DNA of 37,657 nucleotides from Flavobacteriaceae bacterium (GTDB lineage: Bacteria > Bacteroidota > Bacteroidia > Flavobacteriales > Flavobacteriaceae). The position numbers and the translations under genes are program-made. Within the stretch, counting starts at the first letter, position 1. The number at the start of each line of letters is the position of its first letter. Below are positions 8,565-17,787 of the stretch, one piece after another. Below the pieces are notes generated by a model. The model did not search any database, was not told the origin of the DNA, and was given only the letters and a program-made list of their open reading frames with translations. Location of the stretch: contig JAQWKF010000058.1 of NCBI GenBank assembly GCA_029247985.1, positions 1-37,657 of the forward strand. The letters run 5' to 3'.

Positions 8565-9052
8565 TATTGGTTCATTTGATTACGTGCCGCTTGGCGTTGT
8601 TGTTCTTTTACAGGGTCAGGTGTAACGATTGTCTTAATGCGAATAATATCTCGACCGCTTTTGGTGTTGTTGGTCAGTGTTACCGTTTTCGTTTGATTAC
8701 CAGGTTTGTTTGCAGAATCAAACTTTACTTTTATTTCCCTTGTTTCGCCAGGTGCAATTGGAGTATTTTTAGGATACTCAGGAACTGTACATCCACAGCT
8801 TCCACGGGCATCTAAAATAATAAGATCGCTTTTTCCTGTATTTGTAAAGGCAAAGGATGTTTCAACTACATCTCCTTCGTTTATGGTGCCAAAGTCGTGT
8901 TCAGCTCTTTCGAAAGACATCACAGGCAAGTCCCCATTGACTTCTTGTTGTGCTGTCGTTTTTTCAACGTTTTCTTGTTTAACTTTCTTTGAGGCGCTTT
9001 GTGAGCAACCCAACATAAATAAGGCAACTAAGGCCAGAACAAATGGTTTCAT
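8564..9052 (-). CDS. DUF1573 domain lipoprotein
   Basis: The start is placed at ATG 9052 (MKPFVLALVALFMLGCSQS), because this gives a classical lipoprotein signal with lipobox LGC. The ORF-track start adds 14 residues that would spoil it. The mature part is a single DUF1573 domain (an Ig-like, ASPM/SPD-2/Hydin-type fold) with the signature FERAEHDFGTINEGDVVETSFAFTN, GSCGCTVPEYPKNTP and GETREIKVKFDS. The family is widespread in Bacteroidota, and its members are thought to bind other proteins in the envelope. The gene lies between nusB (28-nt gap) and yajC (1-nt overlap), the usual order in flavobacteria, so it is probably co-transcribed with them. Confidence 0.88.
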   Translation of the reverse strand: MKPFVLALVALFMLGCSQSASKKVKQENVEKTTAQQEVNGDLPVMSFERAEHDFGTINEGDVVETSFAFTNTGKSDLIILDARGSCGCTVPEYPKNTPIAPGETREIKVKFDSANKPGNQTKTVTLTNNTKSGRDIIRIKTIVTPDPVKEQQRQAARNQMNQ

Positions 9053-9080
9053 TTTATAAATTTTTTCAAAAATAAACATA

Positions 9081-10013
9081 TTACTGCATTCCACGTATAT
9101 TTTTACGGATGCGTTTTTGTTTTGTCATGTCTTTGACAACGCTATCTAATATTCCATTGATAAACATACTGCTTTTTGGCGTGGCGTATTCCTTAGCAAT
9201 CTCCAAGTATTCGTTGATGGTAACATTCACGGGTATTGAAGGAAAGTAAAGTAATTCAGCCAAAGCCATTAGTAACAAAGTAAAATCCAATTCAGCAATA
9301 CGGCCTGGATCCCAATTTGGCGTTCGCCCCTTTATTTCATCAATAAGTTCTGGTTTATTAAGTGCAACTTTTCTGAAAAGTTCCAATGAGAATTTACGAT
9401 CTTCTTCATCTTTGTATAAAACAGTGATGATGCTATCTGGCTCAGTAATTCGTTTAAGGCTGTTTCGTACTATGGTATTGGCAAGTGGTGCATCGTCAAC
9501 CCAAGAGATATTGACCTCTTCCATAAACTCACCCAAACGATCAAAGGGCACGATTACTTTAGTGAAAAGCTGTACTAAAAAGTCTTGATCTTCAGCAAGG
9601 CTAGTGGTTTCAGTCTTTAAATAGTCATCATAAAGTGTAGAGGCGGTAATTTCCTCCCATACCAAACGCACATATTCGTCGTGATTTTTCCAGTACTTAA
9701 GTTTGTATTTTTTGCTTTGTGCTGCAAGAACTTCATTATTGCATAACGCCAAAAGGGCTTTGTTGCTAAAAAACTTAGGGTTTGTTTCGTTTTTATTTTC
9801 TTTTAAGTGTTTTTTTGTGTTTTTCTCGTAAAGTGAATACCCACATGTATGAAGCTCACGGAACAAATCAAGAAGTGTGATGTAAAGAAGGTAAAAGTCC
9901 TGACTACTTTTTAAAATCCATGATTCGCCTGTTGTAAGGTTGTCTGTTGGGTCAAGTTGCTGAGCGTAAAGCGCCTGCATAACCTTGGTGCGTAAGTGAC
10001 GACGAGTAATCAT
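9081..10013 (-). CDS. nusB: Transcription antitermination protein NusB, long Bacteroidota form
   Basis: NusB pairs with NusE (S10) on boxA RNA to prevent premature termination, chiefly in rRNA operons. The 310-aa protein is about twice the size of E. coli NusB. The first MITRRHLRTKVMQALYAQQL is the start of the NusB fold, a long lineage-specific insertion follows, and the C-terminal half resumes the fold (DFTLLLMALAELLYFPSIPVNVTINEYLEIAKEY, then FINGILDSV). This arrangement is known for Bacteroidota NusB. I use ATG 10013; the track start at 10037 is a TTG giving eight extra residues. A TATTTTTG box at 10035-10042 supports the ATG. The gene diverges from the ABC exporter. Confidence 0.92.
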   Translation of the reverse strand: MITRRHLRTKVMQALYAQQLDPTDNLTTGESWILKSSQDFYLLYITLLDLFRELHTCGYSLYEKNTKKHLKENKNETNPKFFSNKALLALCNNEVLAAQSKKYKLKYWKNHDEYVRLVWEEITASTLYDDYLKTETTSLAEDQDFLVQLFTKVIVPFDRLGEFMEEVNISWVDDAPLANTIVRNSLKRITEPDSIITVLYKDEEDRKFSLELFRKVALNKPELIDEIKGRTPNWDPGRIAELDFTLLLMALAELLYFPSIPVNVTINEYLEIAKEYATPKSSMFINGILDSVVKDMTKQKRIRKNIRGMQ

Positions 10014-10034
10014 GTATAAGAACTTTTGATAGTA

Positions 10035-10042
10035 CAAAAATA
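10035..10042 (-). promoter_or_regulatory. -7 box TATTTTTG for the nusB operon
   Basis: This is an exact TANNTTTG match on the minus strand, 21 nt upstream of the chosen nusB ATG. A TTG lies about 24 nt further upstream, slightly longer than the usual spacer. Confidence 0.5.
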
Positions 10043-10071
10043 GGGGATTTTAAATGATATCCTACACAAGA

Positions 10072-10102
10072 TTTGATGCAAAGACCTAAAATCCTATCTT
10101 CG
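10072..10102 (+). promoter_or_regulatory. Promoter for the ABC exporter gene
   Basis: TTTG (10072-10075) is followed after exactly 19 nt by TATCTTCG (10095-10102), one mismatch from TANNTTTG. It places the transcript start about 5-10 nt before the TTG start codon at 10115 and sits back to back with the nusB promoter. Confidence 0.55.
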
Positions 10103-10114
10103 TAAAAAAAATAT

Positions 10115-11875
10115 TTGCGCGCGCTTCAATATCTAAACCGTTATCTCAAAAAATATCGATTCCTACTACTGTTAGGATTGCTATTTACTGTTTCTTCTCG
10201 TGTTTTTGCTGTTCTTGCCCCTAGCCTGGTTGGGGATTCAATTACCGCTATAGAGCAATTTGTTAGAAGTGGCGAAACTGATTTAACCAGTATCAAAAGG
10301 CTGCTTTTGACCAATATAGCACTGATTGTGGGTGCTGCACTTATTTCTGGCGTCTTTACCTTTAGTATGCGCCAAACCATTATCAATGTCTCGAGGCATA
10401 TTGAATACGACCTAAAAAACACCGTTTACAATCATTATCAAAAACTCTCCTTGCGTTTCTACAAGCAAAACCGTGTTGGTGACTTGATGAGCCGCATCAG
10501 TGAAGACGTATCTCGAGTTCGCATGTATGTGGGGCCAGCACTAATGTATAGCATCAATACAATCACACTTTTTATTATCGTTATCAGTTATATGGTAAGC
10601 GTAGCGCCAAAACTAACTTTATACACGCTTCTCCCCCTGCCCATATTATCTTTTCTAATATACCGACTCAGCAGGGCCATACACGAGCGAAGCACTCTAG
10701 TACAGCAAATGTTGTCTAAACTGTCCACGTTCAGCCAAGAGTCGTTCAGCGGAATCAACGTTATTAAGTCCTATGCTATTGAGTCTAATAGAACCTTAGA
10801 AATGGCATCTATATCAAAGGAAAGTAGAACCAAAAATATGTCATTAGTACAGGTTCAGGCGTGGTTTTTTCCTTTGATGATCTTATTGATTGGTGTCAGT
10901 AATGTTTTGGTTATTTTTATTGGCGGTAACCAATACATGAATGGGCAAATTGAGCTGGGAGTTTTAGCAGAGTTTATCATTTATGTAAATATGCTAACCT
11001 GGCCAGTAGCTACCGTAGGTTGGGTAACCTCCATCATACAACAAGCAGAAGCTTCTCAAAAACGCATCAACGAATTTTTGGGTCAAGAACCCGACATTCA
11101 AGACAGCAAAACTGCCAACAAAAAAATAGAACACTTTGATATCAGCTTTAACAAGGTTAATCTTATCTATGACGATACAGGAATCCAAGCCCTAAAGGAT
11201 GTTTCCTTTAAATTACCTGCTGGTAAAACCCTTGCCATTATGGGGCCAACTGGATCTGGCAAAACAACGCTTTTACAGCTCTTGTCCAAAACATATTTAC
11301 CCCATTCGGGGAAAGTTTCTTTAGGTGATTTCCCCTTGCAAGATTATACTCAACAAGACATTCGTGAAATCATGGGGGTTGTACCCCAACAACCTTTTCT
11401 ATTTTCAGACACTATTGCGCACAATATTCGTTTCGGCAAACCCGACGCCACGGAACAAGAAATAGAAAAAGCTGCAAAACAAGCATCAGTACACGCTAAT
11501 ATTATCGAGTTTAAATCAGGATATGAAACCATGCTAGGAGAAAGAGGGATTACCTTATCTGGCGGCCAAAAGCAACGGGTGTCTATTGCACGCGCACTAA
11601 TAAAGAATCCAAAAATTCTTTTACTTGACGATTGTCTATCGGCAGTGGACACAGAAACAGAGGAGGCCATTTTGAACGAGCTGAAAGAAAACAACAAGAA
11701 CACTTCCACCTTAATTGTTTGCCACAGGGTCTCATCGGCAAAGAATGCAGATTATATTTTAATACTCAAAGATGGCGAAATAGCCCAATACGGCACACAC
11801 AAAGAGCTTGTCAACAAAGCAGGATACTACAAAGAACTTTACGAAGAACAGCGACAAGAGGAGAATAAAAATTAG
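10115..11875 (+). CDS. ABC transporter, half-exporter with fused membrane and ATPase domains
   Basis: This is a type IV (ABCB-like) exporter half. Residues ~1-320 carry six membrane helices with the ABC exporter membrane fold (KLSLRFYKQNRVGDLMSRISEDV coupling region), and ~340-580 the ATPase. Walker A is GPTGSGKTT, the signature is LSGGQKQR, and the switch His lies in VCHRVSS. Walker B reads ILLLDDCLSAVD: the catalytic Glu is replaced by Asp, as in the degenerate half of heterodimeric exporters such as MdlA. No partner half is encoded in this window. The TTG start at 10115 is supported by the conserved N-terminus (MRALQYLNRYLKKYR) and by the promoter just upstream. The substrate is unknown; lipid or drug export is the usual range. 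Confidence 0.88.
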   Translation: MRALQYLNRYLKKYRFLLLLGLLFTVSSRVFAVLAPSLVGDSITAIEQFVRSGETDLTSIKRLLLTNIALIVGAALISGVFTFSMRQTIINVSRHIEYDLKNTVYNHYQKLSLRFYKQNRVGDLMSRISEDVSRVRMYVGPALMYSINTITLFIIVISYMVSVAPKLTLYTLLPLPILSFLIYRLSRAIHERSTLVQQMLSKLSTFSQESFSGINVIKSYAIESNRTLEMASISKESRTKNMSLVQVQAWFFPLMILLIGVSNVLVIFIGGNQYMNGQIELGVLAEFIIYVNMLTWPVATVGWVTSIIQQAEASQKRINEFLGQEPDIQDSKTANKKIEHFDISFNKVNLIYDDTGIQALKDVSFKLPAGKTLAIMGPTGSGKTTLLQLLSKTYLPHSGKVSLGDFPLQDYTQQDIREIMGVVPQQPFLFSDTIAHNIRFGKPDATEQEIEKAAKQASVHANIIEFKSGYETMLGERGITLSGGQKQRVSIARALIKNPKILLLDDCLSAVDTETEEAILNELKENNKNTSTLIVCHRVSSAKNADYILILKDGEIAQYGTHKELVNKAGYYKELYEEQRQEENKN

Positions 11876-11916
11876 TTATCAAAGATTTGTATTTTAGTGA
11901 AACCAAATCTTTATAT

Positions 11917-12177
11917 ATGTCCAAAACTGAATACCAAAAAAGTGTCAGAGAAGGCTGTTTACATGCAGGTTCAAGGCACTATTTTTTTGATGTGAAAGAA
12001 ACAAAAGCCAACGATTATTTTTTGGTAATTACCGAGTCAAAAAAATCACAATCAAGCAATAACGCAATCAAGCACAAAATCTTTATCTACAAAGAGCATT
12101 TAGAGGCATTTCAATCGCTTTTAGCCGAATCCATTTCCTTCATTAAAAAGGAAAAAGGGGATGAGGTTATTCGATAA
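11917..12177 (+). CDS. PUR-domain nucleic-acid-binding protein (DUF3276 family)
   Basis: This 86-aa protein belongs to the bacterial PUR-alpha-like DUF3276 family. The features are AGSRHYFFDVKETKANDYFLVITESKK, then KHKIFIYKEHLEAF and a C-terminal helix ending KKEKGDEVI, matching one PUR repeat (a beta-sheet followed by a helix). Family members bind single-stranded DNA or RNA; the cellular target in bacteria is not settled. The ORF-track start at 11887 is a TTG. I prefer ATG 11917 (MSKTEYQKS), which starts at the conserved part. A TATTTTAG box at 11890-11897 could be its promoter. It follows the ABC exporter by 41 nt. Confidence 0.82.
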   Translation: MSKTEYQKSVREGCLHAGSRHYFFDVKETKANDYFLVITESKKSQSSNNAIKHKIFIYKEHLEAFQSLLAESISFIKKEKGDEVIR

Positions 12178-12188
12178 TATTTTATCGC

Positions 12189-12196
12189 TATTTTTG
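12189..12196 (+). promoter_or_regulatory. -7 box TATTTTTG for the thioredoxin-like gene
   Basis: This is an exact TANNTTTG match ending 11 nt before the ATG at 12208, predicting a leader of only a few bases. No TTTG is present 19 nt upstream. Confidence 0.4.
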
Positions 12197-12207
12197 AAAA
12201 AAAAGAT

Positions 12208-12765
12208 ATGGCACGTACTCCTTCAAACATGCTGGCTTTGGGCACTAAAGCGCCTGATTTTGCATTACCAAATACGATAGACAACAAAACATATTCCTTT
12301 GACAATGTTAGCGGAACAAATGGGACCGTTGTGATGTTTATTTGCAACCATTGCCCTTATGTTATCCATGTAATGGAGGGAATTACTGCTTTGGCTAAAG
12401 ATTATCAAAACAAAGGTATTGGATTTATAGCCATCTCAAGTAATGATGTTGTAAACTATCCCGATGACGATCCGACCTTGATGAAAGAAACAGCCAAAAA
12501 ATACGGCTTCAGCTTTCCTTATTTATATGATGAAACTCAGGATGTAGCCAAGGCATATGACGCTGCTTGCACACCAGACTTTTATCTATTTGATGCCGAA
12601 AAAACCTTAGTATATCGAGGTCAAATGGACAGTTCAAGACCTAAAAATGAATTGCCAGTAACGGGAAAAGATTTACGCACGGCCCTAGATGCAATGCTTT
12701 CTGGAAAAACCATTGATACCCTTCAAAAACCCAGTTTGGGTTGTAATATAAAGTGGAAAGTTTAG
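12208..12765 (+). CDS. Thioredoxin-like / AhpC-TSA family protein
   Basis: This 185-aa protein has a thioredoxin fold of the redoxin/TlpA-like group, with [21 protein letters not shown] at the N-terminus, the strand [11 protein letters not shown] holding a CxxC redox pair, a [20 protein letters not shown] segment with the cis-Pro loop, and a conserved C-terminal [10 protein letters not shown]. The active site is CNHC rather than CGPC. There is no signal peptide, so it probably acts in the cytosol as a thiol reductase or peroxidase-like protein; the substrate is unknown. It converges on the immunophilin gene, and the two stop codons share the bases TTAG. Confidence 0.85.
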   Translation: MARTPSNMLALGTKAPDFALPNTIDNKTYSFDNVSGTNGTVVMFICNHCPYVIHVMEGITALAKDYQNKGIGFIAISSNDVVNYPDDDPTLMKETAKKYGFSFPYLYDETQDVAKAYDAACTPDFYLFDAEKTLVYRGQMDSSRPKNELPVTGKDLRTALDAMLSGKTIDTLQKPSLGCNIKWKV

Positions 12766-13694
12766 CTTACGCCTACCAATTCAACATCAAAAATAAGCGT
12801 GGCATCAGGAGGAATTACGCCGCCTGCACCTCTAGCGCCATAACCTAAATCACTAGGAATAACAAAGCGTGCCTTATCTCCTACGGACAAGAGTTGGATG
12901 CCTTCGTCCCATCCAGGGATTACTTGGCCTACACCTAGTTTGAATTCAATTGGTTGATTTCTTTTGTACGATGAATCAAAAACAGTTCCATCTAAAAGTT
13001 GTCCTTTGTAATGAACGGAAACGGTTTTTCCTTTTTCAGAGGCAACACCCTCACCACGCTGAATAAACTGATAGCGCAACCCAGAAGCTGTTTTTTCAAA
13101 ACCTGCAGCTACTTTTTCAAGTGCTTTTTCTTGTGCTTCATTAGCCTCACGTAATCGCTGCTCACGACTACCTTCAAAAACCCTAAACGTTTCTACCGCA
13201 TTAAAGGCTATTGCTTCATCGCCATTGCGTTCGATAACAAGAGATTCTATAAGATCGCCTTGGGCAACCTGATCAACCACGTCTTGACCTTCAACGACAA
13301 AACCAAAAACAGTATGTTTTCCGTCTAACCAAGGAGTTTCGTTGTGGGTTATAAAAAACTGACTTCCGTTAGAGCCTGGTCCTGCGTTTGCCATCGATAA
13401 TACACCTGGTTTATCATGCTTGAGATCTGGGTGAAATTCATCATCAAATTGATAACCAGGGCCGCCAACACCAGTCCCTTCTGGACAACCTCCTTGGATC
13501 ATGAAATTTTCTATTACCCTGTGAAAAGTCATCCCGTCATAGTAAGGATTTCCCTGTGGCTTGTGAGAATTCTCTAGGTTTCCTTCAGCAAGGGCAACAA
13601 AATTTCCAACCGTTCCAGGAGTTTCCTTGTGCGTTAAACGAATTTTGATTGTTCCTTTTGGCGTGGTAAAGACAGCGAATATACCTTCTTTCAT
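12762..13694 (-). CDS. Dual-family peptidyl-prolyl isomerase (cyclophilin-FKBP fusion)
   Basis: Two unrelated prolyl isomerase folds are joined in one 310-aa protein. Residues ~1-165 are a cyclophilin ([40 protein letters not shown]). A charged helical linker (~170-200, [21 protein letters not shown]) follows. Residues ~205-310 are an FKBP ([67 protein letters not shown]). Most residues of both active sites appear intact, so both domains are probably active. Dual-family immunophilins of this kind have been described from flavobacteria and apicomplexans. There is no signal peptide, so it should be a cytosolic folding helper. It is downstream of recQ with a 39-nt gap. Confidence 0.93.
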   Translation of the reverse strand: MKEGIFAVFTTPKGTIKIRLTHKETPGTVGNFVALAEGNLENSHKPQGNPYYDGMTFHRVIENFMIQGGCPEGTGVGGPGYQFDDEFHPDLKHDKPGVLSMANAGPGSNGSQFFITHNETPWLDGKHTVFGFVVEGQDVVDQVAQGDLIESLVIERNGDEAIAFNAVETFRVFEGSREQRLREANEAQEKALEKVAAGFEKTASGLRYQFIQRGEGVASEKGKTVSVHYKGQLLDGTVFDSSYKRNQPIEFKLGVGQVIPGWDEGIQLLSVGDKARFVIPSDLGYGARGAGGVIPPDATLIFDVELVGVS

Positions 13695-13733
13695 AAGTGC
13701 TTTTTGATGCCTGCGAAAATAGACATAAAAAGA

Positions 13734-15935
13734 TTAGTTTGCCACCTCGCTCATGAATTTAATTCTGAAAATACGTAAATCATCCTCTTCATACTCACCA
13801 TCAAATTCTTCAACGGCTTCTTGTATATCATTATTTTCAGCCTCCATAAAGTATTCATGAAGCTCTTCTTGCTGTTCCTCGTCAAAAAGATCATCGATGG
13901 CATATTGGATATTTACCTTGGTTCCAGAAAAAACAATGGTTTCCAATTGATCGAGGAAGTTTGGAAGTTCCATTCCTTTAGCATCTGCGATGTCACGAAT
14001 AGGAAGCTTCCTATCAATATTTTGAATAATAAAGAGTTTAAGTGCGGAATTTGCTCCAGTAGTTTTAATAACCAAATCCTCAGGTCTAGTGATGTCATTA
14101 TCTTTAACATAGGAGTCGATTAAGGCAATAAAAGGCTTGCCAAATTTATTGGCTTTCCCCTCACCCACTCCGTGAATGTTCTTTAATTCTTCAATAGTAA
14201 TGGGGTACTTTATGAGCATATCATTGATTGAAGACTCTTCAAAAACAGCATAAGGAGGCACTTCGTATTTTTCGGCAACTTCCTTGCGAAGTTTCATTAG
14301 CATTTTTTGAAGCTTGGCCTCAAAGGATGTTGTTCTTGCTGGTGCAGCAACAGCAACGCTATTGTCATACAAATGATTTTCGGTCATCAAAAAGCTATGC
14401 GGTTTTTCTAAAAAAGAAGTGCCCTTTTCATTTAACTTAATTACGCCATAGGTCTCAATTTCTTTTTTTAAATAACCTGCCACCAAAAGCTGTGACAGTA
14501 AGGCTTTCCAATAGGCTTGATCTTTGGCGTTTCCTGCGCCAAAAAAGGAATTTGATTGAATACGGTGGGATACTAAAATTGGCGTCTCTTTTCCTACCAT
14601 GATGTGCACCAACTCTTTGATCTTATATTGTTCGTTGGTATCTTTAATGGTCTGAATGATAAGGGTTGCTTCTTTTTGCGCTTCTACTCTTGGTTTAGGG
14701 TTTCGGGCATTGTCGTCCATTTCGGCGCCTGCTCCGTTCACAGCGTCAAATTCCTCTCCAAAATAGTGTAATATAAATTTACGTCTAGACATTGAAGTCT
14801 CGGCATAAGCAACCATTTCTTGCAGCAATGCATAGCCAACTTCTTGTTCTGCAAGAGGCTTTCCAGCCATAAACTTCTCAAGCTTTTCGATGTCCTTGTA
14901 GGCATAAAAAGCGAGACAATGACCTTCGCCTCCGTCTCTTCCAGCTCGACCTGTTTCTTGATAATAACTCTCTATACTTTTAGGAATATCGTGATGAATA
15001 ACAAAACGAACGTCTGGCTTGTCAATTCCCATACCAAAAGCAATAGTTGCTACAATAACATCACAATCTTCTTTGAGAAAACTGTCTTGGTTGTGAACTC
15101 TTTGCTTGGTGTCTAAACCTGCATGATATGGCAATGCATTAACCCCGTTGACTTGTAGCATTTGTGCCAGTTCTTCAACGCGCTTACGAGACAGACAATA
15201 GACAATACCTGATTTCCCCTTGTTGCCTTTAACAAATGAGATAATATCACGGTCCACTTGTTCTGTTTTTGGTCTTACTTCATAAAACAAATTAGGTCTA
15301 TTGAAGGAAGCTAAATAGGTAGTGGCATCAGAAATGTTAAGATTTTTAAGTATGTCTTCTTGAACTTTGGGTGTTGCGGTTGCCGTCAAGCCAATAATGG
15401 GTATGTTGTCCCCTATGCGTTGCATAATGGATTTAAGGTTGCGATATTCTGGTCTGAAATCATGCCCCCACTCAGAAATACAATGGGCCTCATCAATGGC
15501 CAGGAAACTGATAGGAACAGTGCGTAAAAAAGCGACATAATCCTCCTTTGTTAGCGACTCTGGCGCTACATATAAAAGTTTAGTCAGCCCCGAGCTAATG
15601 TCTTGCTTGACAATTTCAACCTGTGTTTTACTCAAGGAGGAGTTTAAAACGTGCGCAATACCGTCGTTTTTAGAAATCCCACGAATAGCGTCCACTTGAT
15701 TTTTCATTAGAGCTATAAGCGGAGAAACTACTATGGCTGTTCCATGTTGTACAAGTGCAGGCAATTGATAACACAGCGACTTGCCACCGCCAGTAGGCAT
15801 AATTACAAAGGTATTCTCTTTATTGAGTACACTTTTTATGACTTCTTCTTGTAATCCTCGGAACTCGTTAAAACCAAAAAAATTCTTTAACGCGGCTTTT
15901 AAATCAAGCTCTTTGCCATCGACCTGTAGCTTCAT
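13734..15935 (-). CDS. recQ: ATP-dependent DNA helicase RecQ
   Basis: RecQ is a 3'-5' superfamily 2 helicase acting in recombination repair and stalled-fork processing. At 733 aa it has all RecQ parts: motif 0 (FFGFNEFRGLQEEVI), Walker A (MPTGGGKSLCYQLPA), DEAH box (AIDEAHCISEWGHDFRPEY), motif III (LTATATPKV), motif VI (ETGRAGRDG), the RQC zinc/winged-helix region (~350-500) and an HRDC domain near 530-610 (PPYAVFEESSINDMLIKYP, then GVGEGKANKFG). Some 120 residues follow the HRDC domain and end in an acidic tail (EEFDGEYEEDD), as in other flavobacterial RecQ proteins. It diverges from kpsF, a common order in this class. Confidence 0.95.
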   Translation of the reverse strand: MKLQVDGKELDLKAALKNFFGFNEFRGLQEEVIKSVLNKENTFVIMPTGGGKSLCYQLPALVQHGTAIVVSPLIALMKNQVDAIRGISKNDGIAHVLNSSLSKTQVEIVKQDISSGLTKLLYVAPESLTKEDYVAFLRTVPISFLAIDEAHCISEWGHDFRPEYRNLKSIMQRIGDNIPIIGLTATATPKVQEDILKNLNISDATTYLASFNRPNLFYEVRPKTEQVDRDIISFVKGNKGKSGIVYCLSRKRVEELAQMLQVNGVNALPYHAGLDTKQRVHNQDSFLKEDCDVIVATIAFGMGIDKPDVRFVIHHDIPKSIESYYQETGRAGRDGGEGHCLAFYAYKDIEKLEKFMAGKPLAEQEVGYALLQEMVAYAETSMSRRKFILHYFGEEFDAVNGAGAEMDDNARNPKPRVEAQKEATLIIQTIKDTNEQYKIKELVHIMVGKETPILVSHRIQSNSFFGAGNAKDQAYWKALLSQLLVAGYLKKEIETYGVIKLNEKGTSFLEKPHSFLMTENHLYDNSVAVAAPARTTSFEAKLQKMLMKLRKEVAEKYEVPPYAVFEESSINDMLIKYPITIEELKNIHGVGEGKANKFGKPFIALIDSYVKDNDITRPEDLVIKTTGANSALKLFIIQNIDRKLPIRDIADAKGMELPNFLDQLETIVFSGTKVNIQYAIDDLFDEEQQEELHEYFMEAENNDIQEAVEEFDGEYEEDDLRIFRIKFMSEVAN

Positions 15936-15946
15936 CGTGGGTTTTG

Positions 15947-15954
15947 TACATTTG
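15947..15954 (+). promoter_or_regulatory. -7 box TACATTTG for the kpsF-tatC-lptB operon
   Basis: This exact TANNTTTG match lies in the recQ/kpsF divergent gap, about 42 nt before the kpsF start. A matching -33 element is not evident. Confidence 0.4.
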
Positions 15955-15996
15955 TAATCACAATATACGTTAAAACTGTTTAAATATCAACAATAA

Positions 15997-16962
15997 TTGA
16001 ACAAATCCAACCACATATTAAAAGTTGCAACTTCTGTAATAGAACAGCAGTCCGAAGCCATCGCAGGATTGGCAACGCAACTCAACAACGATTTTGAACA
16101 AGTTGTCGATTGGGTCCACACAGGAAAGGGGCGTTTGGTGCTAACGGGTATTGGTAAAAGTGCCATTATCGGTATGAAAATTAGCGCCACCTTAAATTCA
16201 ACCGGAACCAAAAGTATTTTTATGCATGCAGCTGATGCTATTCACGGTGATTTAGGCATGATAGAACAACAAGATATTGTTCTGTGTCTATCTAAAAGTG
16301 GTACTAGTGCCGAAATAAAAACGCTTGTCCCACTACTAAAAAATAGGGGCAACAAACTAATCGGTATGACGGCAAATCCCACTTCTTTTCTTGCCCAAAA
16401 TGCAGATGCAATTTTACATGTTGGCATCCCCAAAGAAGCCGACCAAAACAACTTAGCACCAACTACGAGTACCACAGCACAGCTTGTTTTGGGAGATGCA
16501 CTGGCCATTTGCCTAATGGAACTTAGTGGATTCAAAGCGGAAGATTTTGCCCGCTCCCATCCTGGAGGTGCGTTGGGGAAGGCATTAAACATTCAATTAG
16601 GACATTTACTTCAACCACATAAAAAGCCAGCAGTGACGCCTGATACGCCTATAAAAGCAGTTATTAGCGAGATTTCAACTAAGCTTGTTGGTGCAACAGC
16701 GGTAGTCCAAGATCATCAGGTTGTGGGTGTAATAACAGATGGAGATTTACGGCGTATGATGCAGTCTGTTGATGATTTCTCTTCACTAAAAGCACGAGAT
16801 ATCATGGTGGAAAAACCCATTGTTTTAAGTAGCGAAACCCTTGCTAAAAAAGCATTAACTCTGATGCAAGAAAAGGAGATCAGTCAAATCATTGTTGAAG
16901 ATACCCATGCTTATATGGGAATTGTACACATTCACGACATTTTAAACGAAGGCATTTATTAG
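15997..16962 (+). CDS. kpsF: KpsF/GutQ family arabinose-5-phosphate isomerase
   Basis: The enzyme interconverts ribulose-5-phosphate and arabinose-5-phosphate, the first step towards Kdo for LPS. The 321-aa protein has an N-terminal SIS sugar isomerase domain (LTGIGKSAIIGMKISATLNSTG; HGDLGMIEQQDIVLCLSKSGTS; the conserved FARSHPGGALGK) and two C-terminal CBS domains (from ~200). No in-frame ATG occurs near the conserved N-terminus, so the TTG at 15997 (MNKSNHILKVA) is the likely start. Three bases separate its stop from tatC, and lptB follows. The grouping of Kdo precursor synthesis with LPS export (lptB) and Tat export is typical for flavobacteria. Confidence 0.93.
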   Translation: MNKSNHILKVATSVIEQQSEAIAGLATQLNNDFEQVVDWVHTGKGRLVLTGIGKSAIIGMKISATLNSTGTKSIFMHAADAIHGDLGMIEQQDIVLCLSKSGTSAEIKTLVPLLKNRGNKLIGMTANPTSFLAQNADAILHVGIPKEADQNNLAPTTSTTAQLVLGDALAICLMELSGFKAEDFARSHPGGALGKALNIQLGHLLQPHKKPAVTPDTPIKAVISEISTKLVGATAVVQDHQVVGVITDGDLRRMMQSVDDFSSLKARDIMVEKPIVLSSETLAKKALTLMQEKEISQIIVEDTHAYMGIVHIHDILNEGIY

Positions 16963-16965
16963 AGT

Positions 16966-17769
16966 ATGGACAATAAAACCATGCCATTTCTTGATCACTT
17001 AGAAGAGTTGCGTTGGCACCTCATTCGCAGTATTTTAGCCATTGTTATTGCAGGCGGCGCAGCTTTTTTAGCCAAAGACTTTATATTTGATGTTTTACTT
17101 TTTGGACCTAAAAAACAAGACTTTACAACCTATAAATGGCTTTGTAGTGCTGCACAAGCACTAGGTTTTGACGAAGGTTTTTGTCTAGACGAACTCCCCT
17201 TTAGAGTACAAAGCAGAACTGTTGCTGGACAATTTTCGGCACATATTTGGACATCCATAACGGCTGGTTTTATTATCGCTTTTCCATATGTAATTTATCA
17301 GTTGTGGAAATTTATCAGCCCAGGAATGCTTAAACCTGAACGCAGACAGGCACGCGGATTTATCATTGTGTCATCTTTATTGTTTTTCATGGGTGTATTG
17401 TTTGGTTATTTTGTTATTACGCCGCTTTCCCTTCGCTTTTTGGGAACCTACAGTGTCAGCAGTGAAATATTCAATGACTTTGATCTAAGAAGTTATACCG
17501 CATTAGTACGGGCGTCTGTGCTATCAGCTGGCTTCATTTTTGAATTACCCATATTAGTATACTTTCTTACTAAAATTGGCCTTATCACTCCCAGTTTGAT
17601 GCGCAAATACCGTAAAATATCATTGGTGATTGTATTGACACTATCGGCTGTCATAACCCCACCAGACATTGCAAGCCAAATTATTGTGGCCATTCCCATT
17701 ATGATATTATATGAAGTAAGTATCTTTATTTCGAAATCCGTTTACAAAAGAATCCAACAGACACAATAA
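16966..17769 (+). CDS. tatC: Twin-arginine translocase subunit TatC
   Basis: TatC is the receptor of the Tat pathway that recognises twin-arginine signal peptides and exports folded proteins. The 267-aa protein has about six membrane helices and the family signature MPFLDHLEELRWHLIRS at the N-terminus, the FAYVIYQLWKF-like FPYVIYQLWKFISPGM segment, the FELPILVYFLTKIGL motif and VITPPDIASQI near the end. A loop insertion (residues ~45-85, KKQDFTTYKWLCSAAQALGFDEGF) in the first periplasmic loop is common in Bacteroidota TatC. No tatA gene is in the window. It is co-transcribed with kpsF (3-nt gap) and lptB (18-nt gap). Confidence 0.95.
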   Translation: MDNKTMPFLDHLEELRWHLIRSILAIVIAGGAAFLAKDFIFDVLLFGPKKQDFTTYKWLCSAAQALGFDEGFCLDELPFRVQSRTVAGQFSAHIWTSITAGFIIAFPYVIYQLWKFISPGMLKPERRQARGFIIVSSLLFFMGVLFGYFVITPLSLRFLGTYSVSSEIFNDFDLRSYTALVRASVLSAGFIFELPILVYFLTKIGLITPSLMRKYRKISLVIVLTLSAVITPPDIASQIIVAIPIMILYEVSIFISKSVYKRIQQTQ

Positions 17770-17787
17770 CACCCCTAATACCAACAC

